Shown: positions 19,904 through 31,250, counted from the stretch's first letter. The stretch: DNA of 64,000 bases from Neoarius graeffei (GCF_027579695.1 NC_083570.1:8976793-9040792), one strand, 5' to 3'. Program-made: numbers and translations. Notes: generated by a model not told the origin, from the sequence alone.

Positions 19904-21948
19904 GCTTTTCTCTATATATGTTACCTCTGGGCGATATTATTCGTAAACATTGTATTAGTTTCCACTATTATGCTGATGACACACAGTTGTATGTCTCTGC
20001 AAAACCTGATGAGAGACACCAGCTTAATATAATTGAGGAATGTGTTAAGGACATTAGACACTGGATGCTTATTAATTTCCTTCTGCTTAACTCTGCTTAA
20101 CAAGACTGAAGTACTTGTACTAGGACCACATACAGCTAGAAGTAAGTTTTCTGATTACACAGTGACTCTGGATGGCCTTTCTGTTTCTTCACGTGCAGCA
20201 GTAAAAGACCTCGGAGTGATTATTGACCCTAGTCTTTCATTCGAAACTCACATTGATAACATCACCCAGATAGCTTTCTTTCATCTCAGAAATATTGCAA
20301 AGATAAGAAATTTAATGTCATTGCATGATGCAGAAAAACTAGTCCATGCTTTCGTTACCTCCAGGTTGGATTATTGTAATGCGTTACTGTCTGGATGTTC
20401 CAATAAATGCATAAACAAGCTCCAGTTAGTTCAAAATGCAGCAGCAAGAGTCCTTACTAGAACTAGAAAATATGACCACATTACGCCTGTCTTATCCACA
20501 CTGCATTGGCTCCCAATCAAATTTCGTATTGATTATGAAATACTACTATTGACCTTTAAAGCACTAAATGGTCTCGCACCACAGTACCTGAGTGAACTTC
20601 TGCTCCTCTATGACCCGCCACGCCTACTTAGATCAAAAGGTGCAGGCTATCTGCTGGTACCTCGTATAGTGAAGGCTACATCAGGGGGCAGAGCCTTTTC
20701 TTACAAAGCCCCACTGTTATGGAACAGCCTTCCAAGTAATGTTCGGGAATCAGACACAGTCTCAGCATTTAAGTCTAGGCTGAAAACATATCTGTTTAGT
20801 CAAGCCTTTTGTTAATGGTGTTTATGAGGTAAAGGAGTAGATCTGGCGGGTCCTCAGACATGGAGTGTTTTGGTAAACTGGGATGTATGGATGCTGTCAG
20901 TCCCCACTCGCTTGCTCACTCGAGTTTGTTGACGGTGTAGTGGCTGGCTGCTTTATGTCCCGGGGCTCCCTCATGCCTGTGTTACCTTCTGGCTCTCTCC
21001 TTTTAGTTATACTGTCATAGTTAGTTGCCGGAGTCCCTGCTTGTACTCGGTGCAATATGTATACTGTTCCTACTTATTCAGGTGACATTGGGCATACCTA
21101 ACCACCTGTGTTTTCTTTCCCTCCCCCCACCCCAAATCTGTCCCTCTGAGTTACATGGAGTCAACAGGAAATCTTTTGGTGGAGAGGGTGGAGACCTCGA
21201 CTGGCTATCGTAGCCTGCAGGGAATCGGCCGTCAGACATTCTGTCGCATGTCCCAGACCCGGTGAAATGTAACTGAATTGTTTTGGCCAGCCCTAAGGGT
21301 CCCATCTGCATCTCATCATTGCTGAGGAGTGTGCTCCCATCACCCAATCAAGCATCCAGCCAGAGCAGGTCATGATATATTTTACCATATTAACATGCCA
21401 TCGTTGTGTGTTATGCCTGATGTAAAGACTCTCGTCTCTGCGAGCCTACCACACAGATTTAATACTTGTCATTTGTAGGGCATACCTAACAATGTGTTTT
21501 TTTCCTCTCTCTCTCCCCCCCCCCAATCTGTCCCTCTGAGTTACATGTTGATCCTGGGATTGAGATGCTGGCCTCTTCTGCCCCTCGGACCTGCTTGATC
21601 CATCCTGGTGCCCTGTGTCTGGTCGGAGTTTTATCGCACCGCTCCTGTGAAGGACGGCCCCATGAGGACAGTTGAGGGTTATACCTGTTAAAACTGTTAA
21701 TATTATAGTCAGGCTGTCTGTTGTTGCCCAAATGAGGATGGGTTCCCTTTTGAGTCTGGTTCCTCTCGAGGTTTCTTCCTCATGTCGTCTGAGGGAGTTT
21801 TTCCTTGCCACCGTCGCCACAGGCTTGCTCATTGGGGATAGATTAGGGATAAAATTAGCTCATGTTTTAAGTCATTCAAATTCTGTAAAGCTGCTTTGCG
21901 ACAATGTTTATTGTTAAAAGCACTATACAAATAAACTTGATTTGATTT
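19904..21948 (+). mobile_element. L2-type LINE, 5'-truncated
   Basis: The insertion is flanked by GACTAC (19898-19903 and 21949-21954). It begins within the reverse transcriptase at a YADD motif ([17 protein letters not shown]), shifts frame near 20095, then reads a 250-residue C-terminus (DLGVIIDPSLSFETHIDNIT; LDYCNALLSG; LQLVQNAAARVLTRTRKYDH; LHWLPIKFRIDYEILLLTFK; TVSAFKSRLKTYLFSQAF). A long 3' UTR (20816-21948) ends in ACTATACAAATAAACTTGAT. It is not functional. Confidence 0.88.
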
Positions 21949-22060
21949 GACTACAGGCGAAAGGCGGGGTACACTCTGGACAAGTCGCCAGGTCATCACA
22001 GGGCTGACACATAGACACAGACAACCATTCATACTTACATTCACACCTACGGTCAATTTA

Positions 22061-22743
22061 TGGCCCTTTTCAACTACCCTTTTTCAGCTCACTTCAGCTC
22101 ACTTCAGCCCGACACGGCTCGCGTTTCGACTACCTTAGAGCAGCACGACTCAGCTCGCTTCAGCCGTGCTCAGCCCCCAAAACTCGCACGGTTTTGGAGT
22201 AGGGCTGAAGCGAGCCAAACCGAGCCGAGTGGGGCTAGGGGCGTGAGGAGACACTCCCCTGTGCACTGATTGATGAGGAGGAGTGTCCTCACATGCCCAC
22301 ACACGCCCCGCGAGCACGCTGGGATCTGTAAACACCGTAAACCCGGAAGAAGAAGAATTACGAATTACGAGAATTATGAAGCCTTATGTGCCTCGCCTCA
22401 TCTATACGCTCTTGCCAGTATCTGTTGGCATTGTCGGTGACAACAAGCCACAGCACCAAGACCAGCAACACTAATGACTCCATGTTTATTGTTTACTATC
22501 TGGGTCGTGAGACTACCGCTTAAAAGATCACTGATGTCACTGTTTGCGCCGCCTAACGACATCACGTGACATCCACCCACTTTCGCTAACTCCACCCAAT
22601 GTGTCCACCCACTTCCAGCCAGCACGGTTCAACACGGTTGTAGTCGAAATGCAACTCCAACAGCCCCACTCAGCTCGACTCAGCCCAACTCAGCACCGCA
22701 CGGCTCAGCCTGACTCAGCCGCGTTGGTAGTGGAAAAGCGGCA
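22061..22743. mobile_element. Harbinger-like MITE with TTA duplication
   Basis: Ends TGGCCCTTTTCAACTACC and (complement) TGCCGCTTTTCCACTACC are inverted repeats. TTA flanks both sides inside the interrupted SINE, the classic 3-bp duplication of PIF/Harbinger elements. The body is rich in repeated AGCTCACTTCAGC / ACTCAGC motifs. No intact ORF is present. Confidence 0.8.
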
Positions 22744-23364
22744 TTAGAGTCACCAGTTAACCTAACCTGCATGTCTTTGGACTGTGGGGGAAACTGGAGC
22801 ACCCGGAGGAAACCCACGTGGACATGGGGAGAACATGCAAACTCCACACAGAAAGGCCCTCGCCAGCCACGGGACTCGAACCCGGACCTTCTTGCTGTGA
22901 GGCGACAGCGCTAACCATTACACCACCGTGCCACCCATGGACACTGTTAGTTATGTCTAATACGATTGCCTTTAGCAGCTACAAATGCCTATATTGGGGA
23001 CACAAACTGCAAAGATGCTCTTTGTCCTGTTGCTCTTTAGACTCCTTCTTATGAGTGAGTTCAGAAAAACCACACACAGAGACAACGTTCATTCCTTAAG
23101 AGAGTCTCTCAACTCTCTCTTTAGGTCTAAAGGGCAACGTTATCAGGAAACCCACCCCTAACCAGATTACAACCATCACTGAAGATAAATTTAACACTCT
23201 GTTCACCAGAACACAGACAATTTTAATCAGCTTTTACAGAATCCTTCTGATTGAGACACACATTGAAATTAAAGTTCAAATCATATCACTGACTAAAGCA
23301 CCTGTTTCTAGATGGGAAACTATAATTAAGATTATTTAATTCTGGAAAGATTTCTAGTTCTCAC

Positions 23365-23955
23365 CTGTTTCTCAGCTCTTTCTGCTGCAATTGAAACAGC
23401 ATCATGGTCTTTATGTTTCTCCAACATGCACAAATAACAGACACAGGTTTGATCAGTACGACAGTAGATCTTCAGCACTTCACCATGTTCAGAGCAGATC
23501 TTCTCTTGAAGTTTTGCTGAGGCTTCAATTAATGTGTGGTTTTTCAAAGCAGGAACTTCAAGATGAGGTTTCAGATGAATTTCACAAAATGAAGTCAAAC
23601 ACATCAGACAGGACTTGACGGATTTGTGTTTTCTCCCGGTGCAGAAATCACACTCCACATCTCCAGGTCCAGCGTAACAGTGAGCAGGAGAAGCAGCTTG
23701 GACTTCAGTCTTCTTCAGTTTCTCCACCGCTTCATCCAGCATGTTGTTTCTGCGTAGAACAGGCCTTGTCGTGAAAGTGTCTCTGCACTGAGGACAGCTG
23801 TAGACGCCCTTCTGATCCTCCTGATCCCAGCAGCCATTAATACACACCTTACAGAAACTGTGACCACAGGGGATAGTCACCGCATCCTTCAGGAGATCCA
23901 GACACACTGGACACATGAACTGGTCCTGACCTACTGAAATACTGGCCTCGGCCAT
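23365..23955 (-). CDS. finTRIM-like gene copy A, RING and B-box exon
   Basis: The exon of 197 codons starts MAEASISVGQDQFMCPVCLD. A C3HC4 RING (CPVC...CGHSFC..C...CPQC) occupies about residues 14-57. Two B-box-like zinc motifs follow (VECDFCTGRKHKSVKSCLMC; CSEHGEVLKIYCRTDQTCVC, then HKDHD). It ends AAERAEKQ at a GTGAGA donor. TRIM proteins of this kind are E3 ubiquitin ligases in antiviral and inflammatory signalling. Zinc ligands look intact. The downstream coiled-coil exons lie at 3711-4698 after an 18.7-kb transposon-filled intron, and no B30.2 exon is found, so at most a truncated RING/B-box/coiled-coil protein would be made. Confidence 0.85.
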
Positions 23956-24179
23956 TTTCCTGAACTCACACCGAGAGAGAGAGAAAGAGAACAGTTTTGT
24001 TTCCTCTGAAATGAGGAGTCACTTCCTGGTCCTGTGTTTGAAAGAAAGAGAGAGTGATAGGAAGAGAAGGAGCACAAACACAGAGAGATCATGAACACTC
24101 CTCTATTAACCATTTCATCTCTCTTCAGTGCAGAAATATAACCCATGTAGCTGCACTGATTAGGATTAATTTCATGACA

Positions 24180-24540
24180 TTTTATGAAAGTTGATTCAGC
24201 GGATTTGACTAACGTCCAAAATAAAATTAAAAAAAATCATCATTCAGAAAAATCTGGAAGTCCAACTCTCTTCATCTAAAGAGTTTGAACACAAACACAA
24301 TCCATCTATTTTATTTTCTCCATCACAATACACACTTCTGACCTTCACTAATTCACACATTCCCTCCTCTTTCTTGTCGAATTCAGGAAGAAGCTTTCTG
24401 TCCACGAAATGCAGAAGAGAACATTGCGATATTAATGAATCAGCAGCCAGAAAGATAAAGGTTTAGATGATAAAAAGATGATGTTTTATTGATCATTTAA
24501 ACAAGTTACAGGAAACTTTTCCTTTTTTATCTGTGTATTT
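24180..24540. other. Upstream region of copy A, no gene seen
   Basis: The region is AT-rich and non-coding. The part just upstream of the RING exon (to about 24180) matches the equivalent upstream part of copy B (55360-55555), including AGAGAGAT runs and AACACTCCTCTATTAACC, so it may include a shared promoter or 5' UTR. Nothing recognisable lies further out. Confidence 0.4.
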
Positions 24541-24544
24541 TGTG

Positions 24545-25440
24545 TATAATTGTGTACAGCTGTGTTCAGTACAGTTGGCAGAGACATGTTTATCGCTGTC
24601 AGTCATCTGCTTTGGTTCATTATCCTTCTGAAAAATCCACTTCTGTTGGTTGAATCATTTCTCTGCAGATTTCTCAAAGTTCATGACGCCGTTATTGAAC
24701 ACAAGCTCACCAACAGCGCTGTAGGAGAAACAGCCCCAGCCTCCTCCGTGCTTTATAGTATCTTGGTGCAGTTTGATTGGAATTCTTCTCCTGGCTTTCT
24801 CCACACAAACACTCGACCACCACATCCATCCAAGTGCAGTTTGGATTCATCTGAAAATAAGATGCTTCTCCAGAAGCTGCTGTGTTTCCGTGTGTTCTTT
24901 TGCAGATGTCACCTTTATTTTCTTCTTCTTGAGGCTGATGAATGGTTTCTGCTGCGTTACTCTTCCTCTGTCCCCATGCTCCATGGTCCTGATTTGAATC
25001 GTATCTCATCTAGTTGTATCTGCTAATCCTCATTGAGATCAAGACTTGCTGCTGTTTCTCGGCTGTTTTTCTTGATTTTAATCACAATTTTGCTGCCCAA
25101 ATCAGCTGGTGGTATTTCTGGGGCTACCTGTACGTTGTCTGTTTTCATTCACAAATCTTTCTTCTTTTATCAAGTTTTGCTGATCAGGTGACTGGAGCGG
25201 CTTCTTTCTGCAGCCATTTTTGACTAAAGAGTGGCCTTCTTTATTCATTTAAAGCGGATGTGTATGTAGTCGATTCCCTTCAGGTTCATACAGGTGTCTT
25301 GAGCAGAGTACCCACATGGTGGAGCATCACATTAACTATGGATTCACTGGAACGACCAGAATAATAAGAGACCAAATACTTTTAAAAAAAGATGTAATCA
25401 TGACCAGCGTATCCACAACCCCAAATCAGAAAACACTGGG
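24545..25440 (-). mobile_element. Decayed Tc1/mariner transposon
   Basis: Across shifting minus frames one can read Tc1-like catalytic-domain debris (WMDVVVECLCGESQ, PIKLHQDTIKHGGG, FQKDN). Many stops and frameshifts are present and no clean termini were found. It is an old, dead copy. Confidence 0.6.
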
Positions 25441-25619
25441 ACAGTAAAGTGTTTACCATTTTATAATGTTCGAGGACAGACTGTGCCTTTCCTGGATACT
25501 GATTTTTACCGAATCATGACTGCAATCATCTGTTGACATCTCCTGTTTCAAATCACATCATTATTGAATTGTTTTACCTCATTATTGGCCCTAAACTGGC
25601 CCTGTCCCAAAGTGAGATT

Positions 25620-26145
25620 TGAAGGGTTTCAGGTAATTTATGTTCTTTTCCCATTTTGTCCTTTCTTTCTGTCCATGAAGTGTATGCGGTTAAATCACAT
25701 TTTAAAATAAGAACTCCTGATAGAATTCTATAATATGTGAATACAATCGAGTTGTTATTTGGAGGCTCAGTTTTACAGAGTAGCACCACATCACTGAAAC
25801 ACACACACAGCCTTGAAACATCAATTCTGTATCTTCACTAAAAGACACACAAGAGGATTTACAGCAGGACCGTGTCTTACTACAAGCACTAAAAACTACC
25901 ACATTGTGTTCATTAAGGATGGAAATAAAACAAATATTTCACTGTCATCTGCACTTCAGTGTCATTTGTTCTGCTGAAATATTTTCCTCATTCTGTCAGT
26001 TTGGAATTTAGTGAGGAGTGAAAATGAATTGAAATAAATGACTCTTTATTACCACAAGGGGAGTCAAAACCTGATTTGATTTATTTTGCACTATTTATTG
26101 CTAATAGAAGTCCCACTTTCTCATGAACAGATTGTTGAGATGGAT
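25620..26145. repeat. Segmental duplicate D1 (matches 49030-49570)
   Basis: Nearly the same sequence occurs at 49030-49570 (TATGTTCTTTTCCCATTTTG, ATTCTATAATATG, ACTACCACATTGTGTTC). In the 49-kb unit it lies downstream of a B30.2 exon, which suggests that D1 is the 3' flank of a further finTRIM copy whose exons are gone. Confidence 0.8.
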
Positions 26146-27480
26146 GGAGGAGGGGGGAAGATGGCCGACTGAGCGCGAGGATGTTTGCAGGCTCTGATAA
26201 AAGATAGTTTCAAACCGTCCTAGAACAGCCATCTTTGGAAAACAAAATGAGAAGAAAAAAAACCCTCCCAACTACTCAGAAAACCCACTAAACCCCACAA
26301 TAGTTTGGCTTCTTGAGTCAGACCACCAAACTGCTCTCTGCCTTTCCCGAGAGTGAGATGTTAATGCTAATAGAGCGACTAATGCTACAGGGCTAACAGA
26401 CCATGATTACAGCCTGATGGCCTGCAGGAGGCATGTGATCAAGAAGAGATTGAGGCGATGGAGGAAGAAAACACAAAAAGCCTTCATGATCGCACCCCAA
26501 TACCCAGCCCAAATCCCCGAAAAGTGAAAGCAAAGACAAATGCAAACAGTCAGTTGAGATCACTAACAAAACCATCTTCAACGCAATTCAAGCCCTGATT
26601 AGGAGGTTTGATGAGCAACATGACAGGATTAAAACTTTTGAAAGTCGGACAGAAGTCAATACACAAGCAGTAAGAGAAAATAAGGAAGAAATAAGCGAAA
26701 TGAAGGAAGAAATAATGTTGCTGAAAAAGGAAAATGCCTCACTGAAACAGATGTGTTCGGATCAAGCCAGATATAAGAGAAGGTGGAATCTCACATTGAT
26801 AGGTCTTCCTGACAAAGACCAAGAGATCACTAGAGAGACTGTGATTGACATCCTCACCCGGGTGATCCTGTGGTCAGTGGATAAACTTCACCAAACAGTG
26901 GATACAGTGCACTGCTTGGGAAAGAGGAATGACGCAGATACCAACAAAATACCTCGACCTGTAATCATCCAGTTTGCCATGCCAACTGTTGGGGATGAAA
27001 TCTGGAAGAAATCAAGGGAGGCGAGTGTAACCCAGTATAGAATTGGGCTCTATAGTTATATATTGAACCAGATCACTTCCTGACCCCAAGGAGTTGGGTG
27101 AGATCACCTTTCACGTGAAGAGGAGACTCCCCCATCTCTTCATTCATCATTTGGATACCGCAGTGTGGTCGGACTGTGAAAGCCCCACAACGACATCCGA
27201 TTTGACTACTTTTCTTTTGACATGCCCAAGAACACTCTGGACTGAAATTGACTTGAGACTACCTTATATGACTAAAGCTCGCTGAACTGACCACAAACAA
27301 AGGGACAAAGTTGAACTGCGCTGAACCAAAGGAAACCTGGACTTTATTGCATGCAAAGAGACATTTTCTTCTACTCTAAGTGAATTGTGTTCAAACTCAA
27401 ACTGTTTTGGTTCAAACTGTGAAACACTTAAAGCATTAATTGTAAGAAGGAAAGAAAAACAGGAATAAAAACAAAGAAAA
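26144..27480 (+). mobile_element. L1-like LINE fragment with ORF1
   Basis: The 5' start GGAGGGGGGAAGATGGCCGA is characteristic of L1-type 5' ends. An ORF1-like region follows, then a short tail with no ORF2. The element is therefore a 5'+3' deletion product or a truncated insertion. Confidence 0.65.
26700..27083 (+). pseudogene. L1 ORF1p-like protein fragment
   Basis: The 127-residue frame has a heptad-like coiled coil (MKEEIMLLKKENASLKQMCS), then an RRM-type region (RRWNLTLIGLPDKDQEITRE; DTVHCLGKRND; RPVIIQFAMPTVGDEIWKKS) as in L1 ORF1 RNA-binding proteins. The frame upstream (26400-26700) is broken by stops, and the C-terminal domain is cut short. Confidence 0.65.
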
Positions 27481-27519
27481 TCACCAGTGACAGAAATGTT
27501 TTTAATTGATCATTACAAA

Positions 27520-27690
27520 AATGTACTTAGTGATGTTGGTTTGGGAGATGTGGGTTGAGGAGGTGATGGTAGAGCAACACTGGCCTCATATTCGCCTTCA
27601 CCTTCATAGCTTGAGCCCTCTGTGACCTTATCCGAAATGAGGGTCTTCACAGCCGCTAAGAGTGATAGAATTTCTGGAAAATAAGGCCCA
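27520..27690 (-). CDS. Possible last exon of an unknown protein
   Basis: On the minus strand, after a CTTATTTTCCAG acceptor, the frame reads ILSLLAAVKTLISDKVTEGS, then an acidic/proline-rich tail and stop. I do not recognise it. It may belong with the coiled-coil exon at 29833-30098, separated from it by the 1.8-kb TIR element. Confidence 0.3.
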
Positions 27691-28516
27691 CTGAATTAAC
27701 CACAACAGGACTCCAAACAAGTTGTAAATACATAACATGTAAAAGAAAATATCAGTGTAAACAAAATACACTTCCGCTCCTTTTTTGGTGTCTCAAAGTG
27801 TAACAAAATGTGTTGGTGAGGGGTTCTGAAGGCATTACGGGGTATCTGCCAGACCAATTTTGCCTCAGTGGGGCGTTGAGGCAAGCCCCGCTCCAGTGTT
27901 TAGCCCTAGGGCCTCAGCTAAAGTTTTTTCCTACAGGAAACCCTATCCCAGATAGCAAGCTGACATTGAATAGATATTGATTTTCCATCTGAATCATCAG
28001 AATGGTCGACTTTGAAATCTTGATGCAAAATAGATGTTGAATCACCATTGTTACACCGATGTAACCCGACCTAAAATAAAGTTGACAGCAGTGATATTGA
28101 AACAACATTGATTCATAGTCGTCCTTATTATGATTGATGTATCATTGATATTTGGTTTACCGGGTGATAACAGTCATGTTGAAAAGTCATTGATTTTGTG
28201 TTGACCGGGAAATCACGTATGGTCGAAAAGCCATCGATATATAGTTGACCGGGAAAGATGATTGAAAAGTCATCGATCATTGTTGAACGGGACAGGGGAC
28301 AGCGTGAGACAAAGACCGGCAGCGGCACACAGGCACCCGTTCTCGGATCCGGGATCAATTACAGGTAAGCAGCACTTTCAGCATTTAATCCTTACACATA
28401 GTTCAATGTATGGACCCTTTTCACGTCATTTTGGACATGTACTACCAGTAGTTTACCACAGCCAACATTGAGGAACGACAGCAAAGAAAGTTTTTACTCT
28501 CAGCAAGACTTCCATC

Positions 28517-28648
28517 ATGCCACTATATTGTTGTGTACCTGGATGTAGTAACCATCAACAAACAAGGCAAGGGTTATCGTTTTATCGGATCCCGGTAGAT
28601 GCTGACCGACGGAGAAGATGGATAGCAGCATACCAACGCTTGTTGGAG
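28517..28648 (+). CDS. THAP-domain first exon, truncated at splice donor
   Basis: The frame MPLYCCVPGCSNHQQTRQGL, then SFYRIPVDADRRRRWIAAYQ, ends RLLE at a GTAAGA donor. The first cysteine pair (C-x4-C) and FYRIP block fit a THAP domain. The second C-x2-H pair would come from a later exon that I do not see. It is transposon-borne. Confidence 0.65.
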
Positions 28649-28708
28649 GTAAGACGAATAAAATTAGCCAGAAAAGGCATTACATTGCTGTTAACATTCC
28701 ATTCTAGT

Positions 28709-29022
28709 TTACTGTAATTATGATCTGGCAGCTATTTACACCGGATCCAGTGTAAATAGCTGCCGGAGCCAATGTCCGAGCTAGTGAGCTAGCGCTGGCT
28801 CCGGCTGGGCGTGAGCTAGTGCTGGCTCCGGAACCTCGGACGTTGGCTCCGGCAGCTATTTACACTGGATCCGGTGTAAATAGCTGCCAAATCATAATTA
28901 CAGTAAACTAGAACGTCCGAGCTAGCTCGCTAGCGCTGGCTCCGAGCCGCCGCGAGCTAGCCGGCCGCGAGCCAGCGCTAGTGAGCTAGCTCGGACGTTC
29001 TAGTTTACTGTAATTATGATCC
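28709..29022. repeat. Compound palindrome block
   Basis: The sequence CTAGTTTACTGTAATTATGA occurs in forward, inverted and forward order (near 28707, 28900 and 29000). Between are GGCAGCTATTTACAC arms around GGATCC, and GTCCGAGCTAG/CTAGCTCGGAC arms around GGCTCCG and CCGGCCGC. Two overlapping hairpins can form. The GCTAGCGCTGGCTCCGG motif echoes the array in TIR element 1. Confidence 0.85.
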
Positions 29023-29210
29023 TCGAGTTTTACTTGCCTACTTTTTATCTTTTCCCCCTCCCTGAGCGTGTTTGACTTTTATGAGGATAGATGACATTTA
29101 AATAATAGTATTCCACAAAATATATAGCCTATTTTTTTTTGGGGTAGCAGCCTATTATTAGCAGCAGTAGTACAATGTGTAACTGAAAACTATGTTTTGT
29201 GTGTGTTTCA

Positions 29211-29333
29211 GATGCCCTCACTCAACAGCCTGGCATGAATGATCTGGTCTTCACCCAGGCTGTGCAGAAATGGCTACGATATGCGCTAGACAGAACTGGA
29301 GGTGTCGCTCGCGCCGAAAGACATGAAAATTAA
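29211..29333 (+). CDS. Exon-like frame inside TIR element 4
   Basis: After a TTTGTGTGTGTTTCAG acceptor the frame reads ALTQQPGMNDLVFTQAVQKW, then LRYALDRTGG and a stop after ARAERHEN. The KWLRYALDRTGG block is reminiscent of C-terminal tails of BEN-domain proteins in fish, which is a weak resemblance. It does not stay in phase with the THAP exon. Confidence 0.3.
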   Translation, partial: DALTQQPGMNDLVFTQAVQKWLRYALDRTGGVARAERHEN

Positions 29334-29832
29334 ATGAACTTAAAATAAAAATCTTGTTTTCTTAAAAAAAAAGGCATGTGTTTCATATTTACTATTTTAG
29401 GCAATTAAAATGGAGATCCTGGCTGTAGATAAAGCAGGATATATGAGCCAGATATTTCTGGTAGGCTATCAATTGAAATAACATTGAAAGTGCATTGATT
29501 TTTAGTTATGTCGAAATTTCAATGTTGTTTCAATATCGACGCGAATTGAAATACAATTGAAGTTACGTGTGTCCATAGTTAATAAATCAACATCGTTTCA
29601 ATGTTAGCGGAGGGTGCAAACTGATGTTAAATCAACATCGAAATCTGACTTTGATTCAATGGTTTAACGTCGACAATGCAATGTTGATTCTACATCGTTT
29701 CAATGTCAGCTTGCTATCTGGGATACTACATCTGTAATTTTCCCTAAAATGTAGACACAGTTATATCTTTAAGAATTACACCAAAAATGAGGAGACGTGA
29801 TTTATTCAATCTAAAAGAATCCCTATTTTAAT

Positions 29833-30098
29833 CTAAAAGAGATAGTTGCTTGTAACTGCCAGGTTGCGCAGCCTGGTGTTCTCCTTATGTAAAGCCTTGA
29901 CTTGGGTCTCAAGATCTTTACTGGCTGCAGAAGATCCTACACTCTGCAGGTCTCGCAGTCTTTTATTCTCTTCCCTGAGGGCCCTGATCTCCTCCTCAAG
30001 TGCCTCTGAAGCAGTCTCCACTGGGCTGAGGTTAGGTTCTTCTTGGGAAAGAACCTCTAATTCAGACTGTCTTGCAGCTATGAGTCTGTAGTTTTTCT
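29833..30098 (-). CDS. Coiled-coil exon of unknown gene
   Basis: The minus strand, after an acceptor at about 30099 (TTTTTACCCAACAG-like), reads LIAARQSELEVLSQEEPNLS, then ALEEEIRALREENKRLRDLQ and LETQVKALHKENTRLRNL, ending at a stop. It is a strong leucine-heptad coiled coil. It may be part of a host gene or of transposon origin. Confidence 0.35.
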
Positions 30099-30289
30099 GT
30101 TGGGTAAAAATTATCAGATCAATTATGTATTAAACAATACACACAAGAGTTAGGGAAATAAAACCAAAAATTGATTAAAATTAATCATTAAGTTAATCAT
30201 AAAGTTTAATGTTTCATGGCTAGAATCTGTTTAAATTCATAGCTGTAGTACGATAGATCCTTTTTTTTATTTTAAAGTTGCCAGGAACT

Positions 30290-30505
30290 TTCTTGCACAA
30301 CCTAGCAGGGCTAACATATACAGACAGACAACAATTCACACCTATGGGCAATTTAGAGTCACCAATTAACCTAACCTGCATGTCTTTGGCCTGTGGGAGG
30401 CGGCTGGAGTACCTGGAGAGAATAGCAAACTCCACACAGAAAGGCCCTAGCCAGCCGGCAGGTTCGAACCCAGAACCCTCTGTGAGGCGACAGTGCTAAC
30501 CATTG
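30290..30505 (-). mobile_element. Degenerate SINE remnant
   Basis: It has partial similarity to the SINE family (CTAACATATACAGACAGACA, TTTAGAGTCACCAATTAACC, GAAAGGCCCTAGCCAGCC, GAGGCGACAGTGCTAACC). It is old and shortened, in minus orientation. Confidence 0.7.
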
Positions 30506-30514
30506 ATTGAGATG

Positions 30515-30640
30515 GAGGGTGAGCGAGAGCGCCTCTGCCCTCACACAGTGCACCGAGCTGTAATCCACAGGGCCGTACTGCAGGAGCTTCTTCGGCTGCA
30601 GAATGAACTGCTGAGAAACCAAAAACACACACAAGGATGT
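30515..30640 (-). pseudogene. Possible exon fragment, QPKKLLQYGPVDYSS
   Basis: Minus strand after a TTTTTGGTTTCTCAG acceptor: QFILQPKKLLQYGPVDYSSV, then HCVRAEALSLT, ending against the SINE remnant. I do not recognise the protein. The acceptor and clean frame make a broken host exon possible. Confidence 0.25.
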
Positions 30641-30840
30641 GAATACAGAGACACAACGCTCAGTGCAGCACACAGTCAGTCACTCTGAGGCCACGGAACC
30701 TGCCTTCATACGGGGCCCCGAATACGGGGCCCCGATGCTGGTGATTTTATCATCACAGCACGTCCTGGAGTGGTTTATTCCTCGGACACCACAGCCAACT
30801 ATTACAGGGTTTGTTGTACTTCTTATCCATTTTTAATAAT

Positions 30841-31250
30841 ATTTCATTGTAGGAATGACAACAAAACATTTTAACATTATAGCAGCTATAAACAGTAGCT
30901 CCCTGAGGGCGGAGTTATGACACCACTGAGCTGAGAGGTCGGACTAGCACTGAGCTCCCGCTCCCATCAACCGTAATTTAAATTTTACCCACCACACTTG
31001 CATTTTTATATCTTGCTGACCGCTCTAAGCTTCCTAACAATGTCAAGCAAGGAAAGTGGCTCAGTTCCACCCGGAAATCCGAGTAAATCTCAAAGAACAA
31101 CGAGGGGCCGACCGAACATTGAGGCGCAGTGGCTACTCCTCACAGCTAGCTCGGGAGGGTACTGAGAGCGTCAGCAAGTTATTAGAGGAGAAGCCTGGAA
31201 GTTATGACAACACGGGTGGAGGGCAACAGTAAAAGACTGGACGAAGCTGA
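30841..31250 (+). other. Unassigned region with short basic ORF
   Basis: A frame from about 31040 reads MSSKESGSVPPGNPSKSQRT then TRGRPNIEAQW and stops soon after. This resembles the basic N-terminus of some LINE ORF1 proteins. Nothing else was seen. Confidence 0.25.

Larger units (their letters stand above)
19835..22937 (-). mobile_element. SINE split by an L2 LINE and a MITE
   Basis: Three pieces of one minus-oriented SINE (19835-19903, 21949-22060, 22744-22937) are flanked overall by the duplication TGGACACT (19827-19834 and 22938-22945). Copy B shows the empty site (TTGGACACTGTTAGTT, about 54339). The L2 entered first or second at GACTAC and the MITE at TTA. Confidence 0.9.
27946..29723. 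mobile_element. TA-flanked TIR element 4 with THAP exon
   Basis: Ends TCCCAGATAGCAAGCTGACA match in inverted orientation, flanked by TA on both sides (27944-27945, 29724-29725). Subterminal regions repeat ACATTGAT/ATCAATGT-type motifs many times on both arms. The 1.78-kb body contains a THAP exon (28517-28648), a complex palindrome block (28709-29022) and another short exon-like frame. TIRs differ from elements 1-3, so it is a separate family with the same design. Confidence 0.8.

Noticed and set aside
25702-25902. Small ORFs in the D1/D2 duplicate blocks (also 49035-49377)
   Set aside because: The frames differ between the two copies by indels and stops and show no coding pattern; they are non-coding duplicated flank.
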